Shown here in pieces: positions 19,484 through 29,290 of a stretch of DNA of 64,000 nt. Source of the stretch: Chromohalobacter canadensis (GTDB lineage Bacteria > Pseudomonadota > Gammaproteobacteria > Pseudomonadales > Halomonadaceae); contig NZ_CP140151.1 in assembly GCF_034479555.1 (NCBI RefSeq), positions 1,426,001 to 1,490,000 on the forward strand, read 5' to 3'. The translations under genes and the position numbers were made by a program. A model generated the notes under the pieces. It was not told the origin of the DNA, did not search any database, and was given only the letters and a program-made list of their open reading frames with translations. Every line of letters starts with the position of its first letter. Within the stretch, counting starts at the first letter, position 1.

Positions 19484-20413
19484 ATGCCACAACGCCCTCT
19501 CGCCGCCCTGCTCTCGGGACTGGCCCTGACCAGCCTGGCAGGCTGTGCCACGTTGGTTCCCCACGACGACACCGCCGTGGCGTCGGCCAAGCAAAGCCAA
19601 CAAGCACTCGCCCAAGCCACGGACTGCTGCGACACGCTCGCCGCCTTGCCCTATCAGCCATTGGCGGTCGGCGAGTCACAGTCATTAACGCTCGACACAC
19701 AGGCCCCGATGCACCGTTTCGAGGACGGGGCCAGCTACTTCCAGGCGTTCGAATTGCCCAGCACGCGCGAGCCGCTGACGTTCAAACTCACCAGCACCAT
19801 CGCCAATGATCAAGTCTTCGCCCCCACGGTGCTGATCCTCAACGAGGATTTTCAGCCCACACAGCGCGTCGCCAGCGATAAATTCGACTACCTCAGTCCC
19901 AATGGTTTCGCCGGTGCGCGTTTGGGTGCCACCTTCGACATCACCCCCGGCCCCGATGCCGCCTACCTAGTGGTCTACAGCAACGAGACCGCGCGCCAGG
20001 GCACGACGCAGTATGAAAGCGCGGAAAAAGTCTACGCCCGCGTACGCGGCCTCGCGCTTCCCCCTGGCCCTGATCCCATCGCCGAGCACACCGCAACCGG
20101 CAACGTCACTCTGGAAAGCGAATCCCGAGAGACCGGCGGTGGCCTGCTAACGCCGATTCTCGGCACACGCTCGCATGCCGACAGTGTGACGGAGACTCGC
20201 ACCGCGACTGCACGCGACGAGCAAGCCTCTTCGTCAAGCGGCGATAGCGACAATGCCTCCGCCCCCGACTTCGATTACCGGCGGATGATCAACGCCGCCC
20301 TCAAGGCCGACGACATCGAGCTGGCCATGCAACTGGCCGAACGCGCCGAGCGCGAAGGCCATAGCGGCACCCGCGCCTGGCTCGCCGAGCGCCTGCGCAG
20401 CGCCTCGCCGTAA
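19484..20413 (+). CDS. malM: MalM-like maltose-operon periplasmic lipoprotein
   Basis: 309 residues from the ATG at 19484 (GGGAG upstream; the frame from 19448 overlaps the terminator). It has a lipobox LAGCAT near residue 18, and the MalM landmarks DCCDTLAALPYQPL and FQAFELPS, with a first domain that matches the E. coli maltose operon protein. The C-terminal third (about 215-309) is an acidic linker followed by a short helical segment ending in ARLRSASP-like residues. Function is unknown even in E. coli; pairing with lamB is the usual context. Confidence 0.8.
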   Translation: MPQRPLAALLSGLALTSLAGCATLVPHDDTAVASAKQSQQALAQATDCCDTLAALPYQPLAVGESQSLTLDTQAPMHRFEDGASYFQAFELPSTREPLTFKLTSTIANDQVFAPTVLILNEDFQPTQRVASDKFDYLSPNGFAGARLGATFDITPGPDAAYLVVYSNETARQGTTQYESAEKVYARVRGLALPPGPDPIAEHTATGNVTLESESRETGGGLLTPILGTRSHADSVTETRTATARDEQASSSSGDSDNASAPDFDYRRMINAALKADDIELAMQLAERAEREGHSGTRAWLAERLRSASP

Positions 20414-20418
20414 CCCCG

Positions 20419-20462
20419 CGCCTGCGCGGCGAGTGGCAAGCACATTACTCGCCGCGCAGGCG
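20419..20462. terminator. Long perfect hairpin between convergent malM and dgt
   Basis: Sixteen-base perfect inverted repeat (CGCCTGCGCGGCGAGT and its complement) with a twelve-base loop. It begins six bases after the malM stop and overlaps the last codons of dgt. With no T-run it is not a classical terminator, but it could stop or protect both convergent messages. Confidence 0.45.
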
Positions 20463-21782
20463 GCCGCCCATCTCCTGCGCCAGGTCGACGGCGTAGTGGT
20501 CGGTCATGCCGCCGATGAAGTCGAGCATGCGCCGATAGCTGGCGTAGAGCGACCACGAGGGCTTGGGTGTGTTCTCGCCGATCAACGCCAGCACGCGCTG
20601 GTGCTTGAAGGATGACTCACCGCTGTGATGTAACTCATACGCTGCGCCAATGAAGGCCTCGAGGAGAATGCCCAGCGTCGTATAAGCGCCGATTTCCAGC
20701 TTGGCCTTGCGTTCGTTCTGGAAGATACGCTCGCGGGCGATCTGCTTGGCCGTGCCGACCCCCCAGCCTAGATCGGGATGACACAGCTCGAGCAGGTCGC
20801 CATTCAGCGTGCCGTTCAGCAGCGCATTTTCATGCTGCACGAAGACCGCCGCGACATCGTTCACCGCACGCTCCATCGCCGCGCCGCGCAAGGCCGCGAT
20901 ACGCCGACGCTGGGACACGCCCCGAGCACGCATGTCGTCATAGCCCGATGGCGTTCCCCCGGCGATCTGGATGAGCACCTCGGCGACTTCGTCGTAGCGC
21001 AGAATGCCCATCTCCAGGCCGTCCTCGAGATCCAGCAACGCATAGCAGATATCGTCGGCGGCCTCGACGAGATACGCCAGCGGATGCCGGCACCAGGCGG
21101 TTTCGCCATGCGGTAACAAGCCCAGACGCTCGGCAACCTCGCCCAATTGCTCGCGCTCCGACTGGTAACAACCGAACTTGCCGGCCCGCGAGGCGCGCTC
21201 CACCGTCCACGGATACTTGAGCATCGTGCCAAGCGTGGCGGCGGTCAGGCGCATGCCGCCGTTGAACTGGTTGTATTCGATCTGGGTGACGATGCGAAAC
21301 CCTTGGGCGTTGCCCTCGTAGGTCAGCAGATCCTCGCGCTCGGCCGGCGAAAGCTCGGCCAACAGCCCGCTGCCCTCCGCCTCGGCGCGCTTGAACCAGT
21401 CGCGGATGGCATATTCGCCGGCATGCCCGAATGGCGGATTGCCGATGTCGTGCCCCAGGCAGGCCGCCTGCACGATAACGCCCAGATCGGCCGGCGTGAT
21501 CCAGTCCGGCAGTCGCTCGCGCAACTCCTCGCCGACGATCATGCCCAGCGAGCGCCCCACGCAGCCCACCTCCAACGAATGCGTCAAGCGGGTGTGGATA
21601 TGATCGTTGTCGGTCAGCGGGTGCACCTGCGTCTTGCGCCCCAAACGCCGAAACGAGCCGGCGAAGACAATACGATCGTGATCCTTATGGAACGGACTGC
21701 GCCCAATCTCCTCTCGCGAGCCCCCGTGCTTGTCGTTGAGACGCATCGGGTCGAGCAAGCGCTCCCATTGCATGGCGGTCAT
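20445..21782 (-). CDS. dgt: Deoxyguanosinetriphosphate triphosphohydrolase-like protein (dGTPase)
   Basis: 445 residues, a member of the HD-domain dNTP triphosphohydrolases that split dGTP to deoxyguanosine and triphosphate. HD motifs are visible: HTRLTHSLEV (H...), CLGHDIGNPPFGHAGE (HD), and a later YLVEAADDICYALLDLED (D). A conserved start RLNDKHGGSREEIGRSPFHKD is present. GGAGAG lies before the first ATG. It is cytoplasmic, works in dNTP balance, and proteins of the family can also limit phage replication. Confidence 0.85.
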   Translation of the reverse strand: MTAMQWERLLDPMRLNDKHGGSREEIGRSPFHKDHDRIVFAGSFRRLGRKTQVHPLTDNDHIHTRLTHSLEVGCVGRSLGMIVGEELRERLPDWITPADLGVIVQAACLGHDIGNPPFGHAGEYAIRDWFKRAEAEGSGLLAELSPAEREDLLTYEGNAQGFRIVTQIEYNQFNGGMRLTAATLGTMLKYPWTVERASRAGKFGCYQSEREQLGEVAERLGLLPHGETAWCRHPLAYLVEAADDICYALLDLEDGLEMGILRYDEVAEVLIQIAGGTPSGYDDMRARGVSQRRRIAALRGAAMERAVNDVAAVFVQHENALLNGTLNGDLLELCHPDLGWGVGTAKQIARERIFQNERKAKLEIGAYTTLGILLEAFIGAAYELHHSGESSFKHQRVLALIGENTPKPSWSLYASYRRMLDFIGGMTDHYAVDLAQEMGGRLRGE

Positions 21783-21804
21783 CGCACTCTCCGGTTGTCG
21801 AGGC

Positions 21805-22668
21805 CTACTCTTTCACATCCATATAATCGCGCGCCCAGGCGCGATACTCGTCCAGCGTAGAGTAACGCGTGGACAACTGCGACGCGCTCAGTTCGCTGGC
21901 AGCGATATCGCGCTGCTCGCGCAGGCAGTCGTAGGTGGCCTTGATCGCAGCGAAGTAGGCCGCGTGCCCGTTGACCACCACGCGCACGCCGAGCGCAGCC
22001 AAACGCTCGCGATCACGCAGTTCGGGATTGCCGTAGGTGACCAGCATCAGCGGGATATCGAGCGGGGCGGCCAGACGCGCGAGATGATCGAAATCACGCA
22101 CGCCCACCAAGCAGATGGCATCGACCCCTGCCGCCTGATAAGCGCACACGCGCTCGACGGCGGCGTCATCGTCGAGTTGGCCGGCGTTGGTGCGCGCGAT
22201 GATCGCCATCGCCGGGTCGATACGTGCCTCCAGCGCTGCCCGCATCTTGCCCACGCCTTCATCGAGCGGAATGAGGTCGGTGGACTTGTGCCCGTGCTGC
22301 GCCGGCAGCAGGGTATCTTCGATGGTCAACGCCGCCACGCCGGCACGCTCGAGCTCGGTAATGGTACGCATGACGTTGAGCGCGTTGCCATAGCCATGAT
22401 CGGCGTCGGCGATCACCGGGAGCCGCGTCACGCGGCCGATGCGAGTCGCTTGCTCGACGAACTCACTCAACGTGATCAAGGCGAAATCCGGCGCCGCCAG
22501 CACCTGCAGCGAGGCCACCGAGCCGCCCAGAATCCCCACTTCGAAGCCCAGGTCGGCGGCGATGCGCGCCGACATCGGGTCGAAGACCGAGGCGGTGAAG
22601 AAGCATTGATCGGAGGCCAGCAGGGCGCGGAAGTCATTACGTAGATCGTGTTGCGAGGGGGTTGCCAC
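21805..22668 (-). CDS. Oxaloacetate decarboxylase-like protein of the PEP mutase/isocitrate lyase superfamily
   Basis: 287 residues, the length of the Pseudomonas PA4872-type oxaloacetate decarboxylases. The metal-binding region is in [15 protein letters not shown], the second loop in [17 protein letters not shown], and RTNAGQ marks the phosphate/carboxylate site. The family's usual KKCGH catalytic loop is replaced by [10 protein letters not shown], as in the oxaloacetate decarboxylase branch. It follows dgt closely on the same strand (22 bases). Confidence 0.75.
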   Translation of the reverse strand: MATPSQHDLRNDFRALLASDQCFFTASVFDPMSARIAADLGFEVGILGGSVASLQVLAAPDFALITLSEFVEQATRIGRVTRLPVIADADHGYGNALNVMRTITELERAGVAALTIEDTLLPAQHGHKSTDLIPLDEGVGKMRAALEARIDPAMAIIARTNAGQLDDDAAVERVCAYQAAGVDAICLVGVRDFDHLARLAAPLDIPLMLVTYGNPELRDRERLAALGVRVVVNGHAAYFAAIKATYDCLREQRDIAASELSASQLSTRYSTLDEYRAWARDYMDVKE

Positions 22669-22993
22669 TCGGGACTCCTATTGTCATGCGACGACCGTAC
22701 GGCGCACGGGCGAAAGGCCCGCGCAGACGACGGCGGTCGGATTGAACACGGCCAGCTTAACTGGCGCATGGGACATGCCTCCCGCTGACGCGTCACCTGT
22801 CAAACCAGGCGGAAAGGCATCGACTTAGACGTTAGGAGGAGAAGGATATTACGCCGCTCGCCAAGATGCACGAAGCATGCCTTGTCACGCCACGGCTGCG
22901 GTGGGAAGCGCTGGCGGGAAAACACCAGGACGGGCGAGTCGATCACAAAGCGGCGCCCCCGCACGGAGGGCGCCAAGGTATCATGCCTACACG

Positions 22994-23392
22994 TCAGGCC
23001 GCCTGGATCTCGATGCGACGCCGACGGTGGGTATCGCGCTTGGGTAACAACAGGTAGACGACACCGTCACGCAGTTCGGCACGAATCGCCTCGCTATCGA
23101 CCTCCTGGCTCAGCGTGAAGCGACGTGAGAAGCGTTGACCCTGCACCTCCGCATAGCTGGCGGTGATGTCTTCTGGCATATCAAAGCTGATCTCGCCTTC
23201 AAGGGTCAGCACATTATCATCGACCTCGATGTGCAGCGCGTCACGGGTCACCCCAGGCATGTCGGCAATCACATGCAGTGCCTCATCTTCTTCGTAGATA
23301 TCCACGGCAGGCAGCAATGTGCGCTGTTCCTGGGCCTGACGTGTCGTGGCGACGTTCTGGCCCTGCTGGTTTGGACGGGTGACTTCGTTCAT
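22994..23392 (-). CDS. Hsp20/IbpA-type small heat-shock protein, second gene
   Basis: 132 residues with an alpha-crystallin domain: LPAVDIYEEDEALHVIADMPGV start, LTLEGEIS, RRFTLSQEVD, and the C-terminal ALRDGVVYLLLPK pattern; the tail RRRRIEIQA matches class members. It is an ATP-independent holdase that binds unfolding proteins. AGGAGGTG at eight bases sets the start. It lies 59 bases after the first hsp20 gene and is probably in one heat-shock operon with it. Confidence 0.85.
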   Translation of the reverse strand: MNEVTRPNQQGQNVATTRQAQEQRTLLPAVDIYEEDEALHVIADMPGVTRDALHIEVDDNVLTLEGEISFDMPEDITASYAEVQGQRFSRRFTLSQEVDSEAIRAELRDGVVYLLLPKRDTHRRRRIEIQAA

Positions 23393-23451
23393 GACTCAAC
23401 ACCTCCTTCACTCACGATGCGTGGCTATGGTGAAATCGCCGAGCGTAATGC

Positions 23452-23925
23452 TCAGCTAGCCTGAACCTCGATACGCTGCGGCTTCATCTTCTCACTCTTG
23501 GGTAGACGGATCTCGACAACCCCGTCATGGCTATGCGCCTCGGCGCGCTCGGTGTCCACCCCCTCGGGCAGCGCGATGGAACGGGTGAAGTGGCCACTGA
23601 AACGCTCCTGGCGAAAGTGCGGGCGCCGTTCATCCTGCGCGCCTCCGCCCTGCGCATCGCCTGAGGCTTGCTCACCACGTGTGCCACTTACCGTCAAAAC
23701 GTTGTTCTGCACGCTAAGTTCCAGGTCATCGGGCTTAAGTCCGGCGGCGAAGACATAGACATGCAGGGCGTCATCGGTGCGTCCCATGTTGATTTGCGGG
23801 AAGCTGCCACGCGGCATCGAGCGAATATCACTCACCCCACTGGGGAGGACGCCATCCAGCATTTCGCGCAGCCAATCCAATTCCGGGGTGCTGGGCCCGG
23901 TTAGGCGCCATAGATCTCCAAACAT
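23452..23925 (-). CDS. Hsp20-family small heat-shock protein, first gene
   Basis: 157 residues from the ATG at 23925, preceded by AGGAGGTG; the longer frame to 23994 is not supported. The N-terminal arm (1-45) has WLREMLDGVLPSG. The alpha-crystallin domain holds ADDALHVYVFAAGLKPDDLE-type strands and the RSIALPEGVDTERAEAHSHDGVVEIRLPK signature. It differs in the middle by a Gly/Gln-rich insertion (about 95-110). A sigma-32-like promoter lies upstream at 24013-24041. Confidence 0.85.
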   Translation of the reverse strand: MFGDLWRLTGPSTPELDWLREMLDGVLPSGVSDIRSMPRGSFPQINMGRTDDALHVYVFAAGLKPDDLELSVQNNVLTVSGTRGEQASGDAQGGGAQDERRPHFRQERFSGHFTRSIALPEGVDTERAEAHSHDGVVEIRLPKSEKMKPQRIEVQAS

Positions 23926-24012
23926 GATCAAACACCTCCTCGTTATCTCTGCTGTCGATACGAGGCTGGCGTCTGGGCTTTCTCGCCCGGTCACCGTCCT
24001 CGCTCAATCTCA

Positions 24013-24041
24013 GAAATAGGTACTGTTCGACGGATTTCAAG
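24013..24041 (-). promoter_or_regulatory. Sigma-32-like heat-shock promoter of the hsp20 pair
   Basis: Minus strand: CTTGAAA, fourteen bases, then CCTATTTC. The -35 is a perfect match to the RpoH consensus, the -10 a partial match to CCCCATnT, and spacing is right. It stands about 90 bases before the first hsp20 start. Confidence 0.5.
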
Positions 24042-24090
24042 GCCTCTATGTTGGTAATCGCTAACCTCGAGAATATTTCAAATGGGGCGA

Positions 24091-25500
24091 TCACTCGTCG
24101 GCGAGTGCCGGCAGCAGCACCTTGAGCTTACGTGTCAGTGTGTTGCGGCCCCAACCGAGCAGCTCGGCGGCCTCGCCCTTGCGCCCGCCAGTATGCTTGA
24201 GCGCCGTTTCGATGAGGATGCGCTCGAAATCCGGCACCGCCTCTTCGAGCAGATGCGTATGCCCCGCCGCCAGGGCGCGATCGGCCCACTCGCGGAAGGC
24301 ACCGCGCCAGTCGCCGCCGGCACTTTCGGTGCCTTCTATATCACGCAGCTCCGGCGGCAGGTCCTCAACCAACACCTCGCGGCCCGACGCCATTACCGTC
24401 AGCCAACGACAGGTGTTCTCGAGCTGGCGCACGTTACCCGGCCACGGCAGTTGCGTGAGATGCTGCTCGGCCTCCTGCGTCAGCACCTTGGGCTCGGTGG
24501 CGAGCTCCTTGGCTGCGTCGGCCAGGAAGTGCTGCGCCAAGCGGGGAATGTCCTCACGCCGCTCGGAGAGACGCGGTAGATGGATACGAATCACGTTGAG
24601 CCGATGGAACAGATCCTCGCGGAAACGGCCGTCTTCGACCAGGCGCTCCAGGTGCTGGTGCGTCGCGGCGATGATGCGCACGTCGACCTTGACCGGGGTG
24701 TGGCCGCCGACACGATAGAACTCCCCATCGGCCAGCACCCGCAACAAGCGGGTCTGAGTCTCGGCGGGCATGTCGCCGATCTCGTCGAGAAACAGCGTGC
24801 CACCGTCGGACTGCTCGAAGCGCCCACGCCGCTGCGACGTCGCCCCGGTGAAGGCGCCCTTTTCATGACCGAACAGTTCCGATTCCATCAAGTCTTTCGG
24901 GATGGCCGCCATGTTGAGGGCGATGAACGGCCCACCATGGCGCGGGCTGTGCTGATGCAACGCCTGCGCGACACGCTCCTTGCCGGTGCCCGATTCGCCG
25001 TTGATCATCACCGTGATATGCGATTGCGAGAGCCGTCCGATGGCGCGAAAGACTTCCTGCATCGCCGGCGCTTCACCGATGATCTCCGCCGACAGGCCTT
25101 CCGGCACCGCCGCTGGCGTGCGTCGCTCGCGGGCATGCGCCACGCCACGACGCACTAAGGCCAGGGCCTCGTCGACATCGAACGGCTTGGGCAGGTACTC
25201 GAAAGCGCCGCCCTGATACGACGCCACGGCGCTGTCGAGGTCGGAATGCGCGGTCATCACGATCACCGGCAGATCCGGGTGGCTTTCGCGAATGCGCGCC
25301 ATCAGGTCCAACCCATCGAGCCCCGGCATGCGAATATCGGTCAGCAGCACATCGGGCGGTTGACGCAGTATCTGTTCCAACGCGGTGTCAGCGCGCTCAA
25401 AGCTCTGCACGTCGAGATCCGGCTGAGCCAGCGCGCGCTCCAGCACCCAGCGTATGGCGCGGTCATCGTCGACGATCACAATGCGTGCGACGTCAGTCAT
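24091..25500 (-). CDS. ntrC: Nitrogen regulation response regulator NtrC
   Basis: 469 residues from the ATG at 25500 (GGGAGGCCCT upstream; TTG at 25512 is the longer alternative). Domains in order: receiver (1-120, phospho-acceptor Asp in LLTDIRMPG), sigma-54 AAA+ domain (about 140-380, Walker A GESGTGKE, GAFTGA loop contacting sigma-54, Walker B GGTLFLDEIGD) and a Fis-type HTH at the end (GRKGEAAELLGWGRNTLTRKL). It activates sigma-54 promoters under nitrogen limitation. Its start is 16 bases after the ntrB stop. Confidence 0.95.
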   Translation of the reverse strand: MTDVARIVIVDDDRAIRWVLERALAQPDLDVQSFERADTALEQILRQPPDVLLTDIRMPGLDGLDLMARIRESHPDLPVIVMTAHSDLDSAVASYQGGAFEYLPKPFDVDEALALVRRGVAHARERRTPAAVPEGLSAEIIGEAPAMQEVFRAIGRLSQSHITVMINGESGTGKERVAQALHQHSPRHGGPFIALNMAAIPKDLMESELFGHEKGAFTGATSQRRGRFEQSDGGTLFLDEIGDMPAETQTRLLRVLADGEFYRVGGHTPVKVDVRIIAATHQHLERLVEDGRFREDLFHRLNVIRIHLPRLSERREDIPRLAQHFLADAAKELATEPKVLTQEAEQHLTQLPWPGNVRQLENTCRWLTVMASGREVLVEDLPPELRDIEGTESAGGDWRGAFREWADRALAAGHTHLLEEAVPDFERILIETALKHTGGRKGEAAELLGWGRNTLTRKLKVLLPALADE

Positions 25501-25515
25501 AGGGCCTCCCAAGCC

Positions 25516-26592
25516 TCAATGATGGCTCTCAAGCGGAATCAACAAACGGAATTCGGTACACCCGGGCACCGAGTCGCACTCGATCAACCCCTGGTGCTGA
25601 TGCAGGATCGATTGCGCGATGGAAAGGCCCAGGCCACTGCCATCGGCACGCCCCGAGACCATCGGATAGAACAGCGTCTCGCGCAGCGTCTCGGGAATGC
25701 CGGGGCCGTTATCGAGAATGCCCAGCTCGCAGACCAAGCGGTGGCGCTCGGCGCCCAGCGTGAATTGCCGCCGGGCGCGAGTACGCAGGGTCAGGTGCGG
25801 GGCATCGACGCCGTGTTCTTCCATCGCCTGGACGGCGTTACGGGCGACGTTGAGCACCGCCTGAATCAACTGCGCCTCGTCGCCTTCCAGATCCGGCAGG
25901 CTGGGGTCGTAATCGCGCACGTAGTCGATGCGCGGATGCTCGGCCTCCAGCAGAGTACGCACCCGCTCGAGCACCTTGTGGATGTTGAGCGGCTCATGAC
26001 GACTCATGCTGTTGGGCCCCAGCATGCGATCCACCAGATCGCGCAGCCGATCAGCCTCCTCGACGATGACCCGGGTGAACTCGGCGAGCTGCGGGTCGGG
26101 CAGATCCCGTTCGAGCAACTGTGCCGCGCCACGAATGCCCCCCAGCGGGTTCTTCACCTCGTGCGCCAGGCCCCGGGTGAGCACCTTGATGGTCTCCTGG
26201 CGCGCGATCAGCGCCTCCTCGCGGGAAATGCGCAACAGCCGGTCGCGCGGCTCGATCTCGATCAGCAGCTCATCGGCGGACAGCGGCGTGACAGTGAAGT
26301 CCACCGTGGCCGTGCTCCCCGACGGCAATACCAGGGTCGCTTCGCGCTGCGTGAAGGGATGCAGCTCGTCGCGCGCCTTGAACAACACCGCTTCGACACT
26401 GCCCTCGACGCCCGCCAGACTTTCCAGTCGCTGACCCATGACACGCAACCGGCTAGTCGCCAGCAACGACTCGGCGGCCGGATTCATCCAGCGCACATGC
26501 AAGTCACCATCGAGCAGCACGATCGCCGTCGTCAGGTGTTCTAGCAAACGTTTTGGTTCGACCGAATATTGCGGCAAGGGAGGTTCTGGCAT
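25516..26592 (-). CDS. ntrB: Nitrogen regulation sensor kinase NtrB
   Basis: 358 residues from the ATG at 26592. An N-terminal PAS-like domain (1-120, TTAIVLLDGDLHVRWMNPAA) is followed by the dimerisation/phosphoacceptor helix with the His in RGLAHEVKNPLGGIRGAAQLLE, then the HATPase domain (N box NVARNAVQAM, G boxes DNGPGIPE and GSGLGLSIA). It has no membrane span, as expected for cytoplasmic NtrB, which phosphorylates NtrC and is controlled by PII. Upstream lie DUF4124 and glnA on the same strand. Confidence 0.95.
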   Translation of the reverse strand: MPEPPLPQYSVEPKRLLEHLTTAIVLLDGDLHVRWMNPAAESLLATSRLRVMGQRLESLAGVEGSVEAVLFKARDELHPFTQREATLVLPSGSTATVDFTVTPLSADELLIEIEPRDRLLRISREEALIARQETIKVLTRGLAHEVKNPLGGIRGAAQLLERDLPDPQLAEFTRVIVEEADRLRDLVDRMLGPNSMSRHEPLNIHKVLERVRTLLEAEHPRIDYVRDYDPSLPDLEGDEAQLIQAVLNVARNAVQAMEEHGVDAPHLTLRTRARRQFTLGAERHRLVCELGILDNGPGIPETLRETLFYPMVSGRADGSGLGLSIAQSILHQHQGLIECDSVPGCTEFRLLIPLESHH

Positions 26593-26753
26593 GACCCGTC
26601 CATTATCCATCGTCCATGTACGTTATCAGTGCAAGAAGCGCGCCAGTCTGTCACCGCCCGGCATAGGGCAGTGCCGTCATGGACGCACGCATCACTAACG
26701 CACCAAAATAGTGCAAAAGAAGGACAACAGACAGCACCAGGCGCCAAATCGGC

Positions 26754-27374
26754 TCACTGACTGCCACTGTCACCATTGTTACGGGGATTGTTGGGGTTGG
26801 CGGGTAAATACACGCTGGCGCGTTGCACATAGAGGGTGACCGGCGCGCTACGCTGACGCACCCGCCCTTCGGCATCGACCACTTCAGCACGCAAGGTGTG
26901 CTCCCCACGCACTAACTCGGTGACCGAGAAGGTCGTCGCGTGTCGAGCCGGCCCATTCACCTCACCATCGATAATCATGCGCAGCTTGTCCGTCTCGCGC
27001 AGTTCGGGCGTGATCGCCACACGCACCTGGGTATTACCCGCCGCGCCGGTGGGCAGGGTCGTCTCGTTGCCAGGGGCCGCAATGGCGAGACGCTCGTAAG
27101 CGGTGAATGACGATGCGTCATCCGCTTCCGTCTCCGTCGCTGCGTCCGGCAGCGCCTGGAGATCGCGTGTCTCGCGCGGCTGGCCGGGCACCGTGTTCAC
27201 CGTACCGACGTCTACCTTCTCTCCTACCGGGCGATCGGAAAAGGTCACGTTGCCTTGCGCATCCACGCTGCGATAGACCGGGGTCGCCTGCGCCGCCGAC
27301 ATCCCCATCACAACCGCTACGAGCAACGCCCAAGCGCCTTTCAACCATGTTGCGGTGGCCCACCCTTGGCGCAT
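26754..27374 (-). CDS. Exported DUF4124-domain protein
   Basis: 206 residues with a signal peptide (about 1-30, ending AAQA) and the DUF4124 start motif PVYRSVDAQGNVTFSDRP. The rest forms beta strands with RVAITPELRET and VTELVRGEHTLRAEVVDAEGR, followed by an Asn/Gly-rich tail. Genes of this type commonly sit between glnA and ntrB in gammaproteobacteria; the function is unknown. It probably acts in the periplasm. GAGGAGAAGG precedes the ATG. Confidence 0.8.
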   Translation of the reverse strand: MRQGWATATWLKGAWALLVAVVMGMSAAQATPVYRSVDAQGNVTFSDRPVGEKVDVGTVNTVPGQPRETRDLQALPDAATETEADDASSFTAYERLAIAAPGNETTLPTGAAGNTQVRVAITPELRETDKLRMIIDGEVNGPARHATTFSVTELVRGEHTLRAEVVDAEGRVRQRSAPVTLYVQRASVYLPANPNNPRNNGDSGSQ

Positions 27375-27491
27375 GCCCTTCTCCTCGTGCCTGTAACGAA
27401 CGCTCAGTCTAGCGCACCTTCAATTTACCCAACCACAACACGTCCCCTCTAAACCCCTAACGCCCCCTCCATCATGCACGCGTCATAACGT

Positions 27492-27520
27492 AAAAGGCCC
27501 CGTCACATCGGACGGGGCCT
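27492..27520 (-). terminator. Intrinsic terminator after glnA
   Basis: Minus strand: AGGCCCCGTC, six-base loop, GACGGGGCCT, followed by TTTTA. It lies 53 bases after the glnA stop and separates glnA from the DUF4124-ntrBC unit, so the regulatory genes depend on read-through or their own promoter. Confidence 0.8.
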
Positions 27521-27573
27521 CGGTCAGTCGCGATCACTCGCAGTCGTGCGAGATCAGCAGCTGTAGTACGCGA

Positions 27574-28983
27574 TTAGCAGCTGTAGTACATGTCGAATTC
27601 GACCGGATGCGTCGCCATGCGCAGGCGATCGACTTCTTCCTGCTTGAGCTCGAGGTAAGCGTCGATCATCGAATCGGTGAACACTTCACCCTCGGTGAGG
27701 AAGGCACGATCGGCGTCCAGCGCCTCCAGAGCCTGGTCGAGGCTCTCGGCCACGGTGGGGATCGCCTTGCCTTCTTCCGGCGGCAGGTCATAGAGGTTCT
27801 TGTCCATCGCGTCGCCGGGATGGATCTTGTTCTTGATGCCGTCGATACCCGCCATCAGCAGCGCGGAGAATGCCAGGTACGGGTTGGCGGTCGGGTCGGG
27901 GAAACGGCACTCGACGCGCTTGCCCTTGGGGCTTGCGGTATACGGAATGCGGATCGATGCACTGCGGTTACGCGCGCTGTAGGCGAGCATGACCGGCGCT
28001 TCGAAGCCCGGCACCAGACGCTTGTAAGAGTTGGTCGACGCGTTGGTGAAGGCATTCAAGGCGCGCGCATGCTTGATGACACCGCCGATATAGTAAAGCG
28101 CCGTTTCGGACAGCCCAGCGTATTCGTCGCCGGCAAACATGTTGGCGCCGTCCTTCCAGAAGGACTGGTGCACGTGCATGCCGGAACCATTGTCGCCGAC
28201 CAGCGGCTTGGGCATGAAGGTCGCGGTCTTGCCGTACGCGTGGGCCACGTTGTGGATCACGTACTTCATTTCCTGAACTTCGTCGGCCTTCTTGACCAAG
28301 GTGTTGAACTTGACGCCGATCTCGTTCTGGCCGGCGTTGGCCACCTCGTGGTGATGCACCTCGACCGACTGGCCGATGGCCTCCAGCGTGTTGCACATCG
28401 CGCTGCGGATGTCGTGGAAGCTATCCACCGGCGGCACCGGGAAATAACCGCCCTTGACGCGCGGACGGTGCCCCAGGTTGCCACCTTCCACGTTAGTGGA
28501 GTCGGTCGCCCAGGCGCCTTCCTCGGAAGTGATCTTGTACATCGCGCCCTGAATATCGGCGTTCCAATGCACTTCGTCGAAGATGAAGAATTCCGGTTCC
28601 GGCCCGAAGAAGGCGGTGTCGCCCAGACCGGTGGACTTCAGATACGCCTCGGCACGCTTGGCGATGGAGCGCGGATCACGCTCATAGCCCTGCATGGTAG
28701 CCGGCTCGATAATATCGCAACGCAGCACGAGGGTAGCGTCTTCGGTGAACGGGTCGAGATAACCGCTGCCATCTTCCGGGCGCAGGATCATGTCGGACTC
28801 GTTGATACCCTTCCAGCCTTCAATGGAGGAGCCATCGAACATCTGGCCGTCCTCAAAGAACTCATCATCGACGGCGCTGGCCGGAATCGTGACGTGCTGC
28901 TCCTTGCCCTTGGTATCGGTAAAGCGCAGGTCTACCCACTTGATATCGTGTTCTTCGATCAGGGCGAGGGTCTTCTCGGACAT
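27574..28983 (-). CDS. glnA: Glutamine synthetase, type I
   Basis: 469 residues from the ATG at 28983 (GGAGGAAATC upstream), exactly the length of E. coli GlnA; the frame extending to 29172 is not part of the gene. Motifs: [17 protein letters not shown] (beta-Asp50 loop region), [18 protein letters not shown] metal/ammonia site, and the adenylylation loop near the end containing Tyr in LYDLPPEEG. It makes glutamine from glutamate, ammonia and ATP. The cluster glnA-DUF4124-ntrB-ntrC is the standard one. Confidence 0.97.
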   Translation of the reverse strand: MSEKTLALIEEHDIKWVDLRFTDTKGKEQHVTIPASAVDDEFFEDGQMFDGSSIEGWKGINESDMILRPEDGSGYLDPFTEDATLVLRCDIIEPATMQGYERDPRSIAKRAEAYLKSTGLGDTAFFGPEPEFFIFDEVHWNADIQGAMYKITSEEGAWATDSTNVEGGNLGHRPRVKGGYFPVPPVDSFHDIRSAMCNTLEAIGQSVEVHHHEVANAGQNEIGVKFNTLVKKADEVQEMKYVIHNVAHAYGKTATFMPKPLVGDNGSGMHVHQSFWKDGANMFAGDEYAGLSETALYYIGGVIKHARALNAFTNASTNSYKRLVPGFEAPVMLAYSARNRSASIRIPYTASPKGKRVECRFPDPTANPYLAFSALLMAGIDGIKNKIHPGDAMDKNLYDLPPEEGKAIPTVAESLDQALEALDADRAFLTEGEVFTDSMIDAYLELKQEEVDRLRMATHPVEFDMYYSC

Positions 28984-29174
28984 GATTTCCTCCACTATGA
29001 GCCCACGGCTCGGGTCGTTTGCTTGCGTGTTCAGCGTCGTTTGTAGCACGCCCGCCGGCAACTGCCCACGGGTATGCACTTTACGTTTTGCAATGCAGAA
29101 GGCATGCCAATCATTGAGCCATCTAAGTGCACCTTCGATAAACGCATGATCCACCGAGAAAAAATAAACCATCC

Positions 29175-29290
29175 TTGCGCAAGGATTAGCACCACTTTAG
29201 CGCCAAGTGCGCCACATTAAAGTGCAGAGACACTTCAAAGCCTTCTAACGGTGCATCGCATCGCCTCTATGAACCAGATTGGTGCAAAAA
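29175..29290 (-). promoter_or_regulatory. Candidate glnA control region (NtrC half-sites, weak sigma-54-like element)
   Basis: Upstream of glnA are GCACCA (29189-29194), GGTGCA (29250-29255) and TTGGTGCA (29279-29286), which resemble NtrC half-sites. On the minus strand TGGTGC-N5-CTTGCGC at about 29177-29195 looks like a sigma-54 promoter, but the GG to GC distance is eleven instead of ten, so I do not call it firmly. The whole gap 28984-29470 has no other feature I recognise. Confidence 0.3.

Noticed and set aside
28984..29172. N-terminal extension of GlnA to 29172
   Set aside because: It lacks a ribosome-binding site and the 469-residue protein from 28983 matches the family length and start.
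29177..29195. Firm sigma-54 promoter for glnA
   Set aside because: The GG-GC spacing is eleven bases, one too many for a standard -24/-12 element; kept only as a weak candidate.
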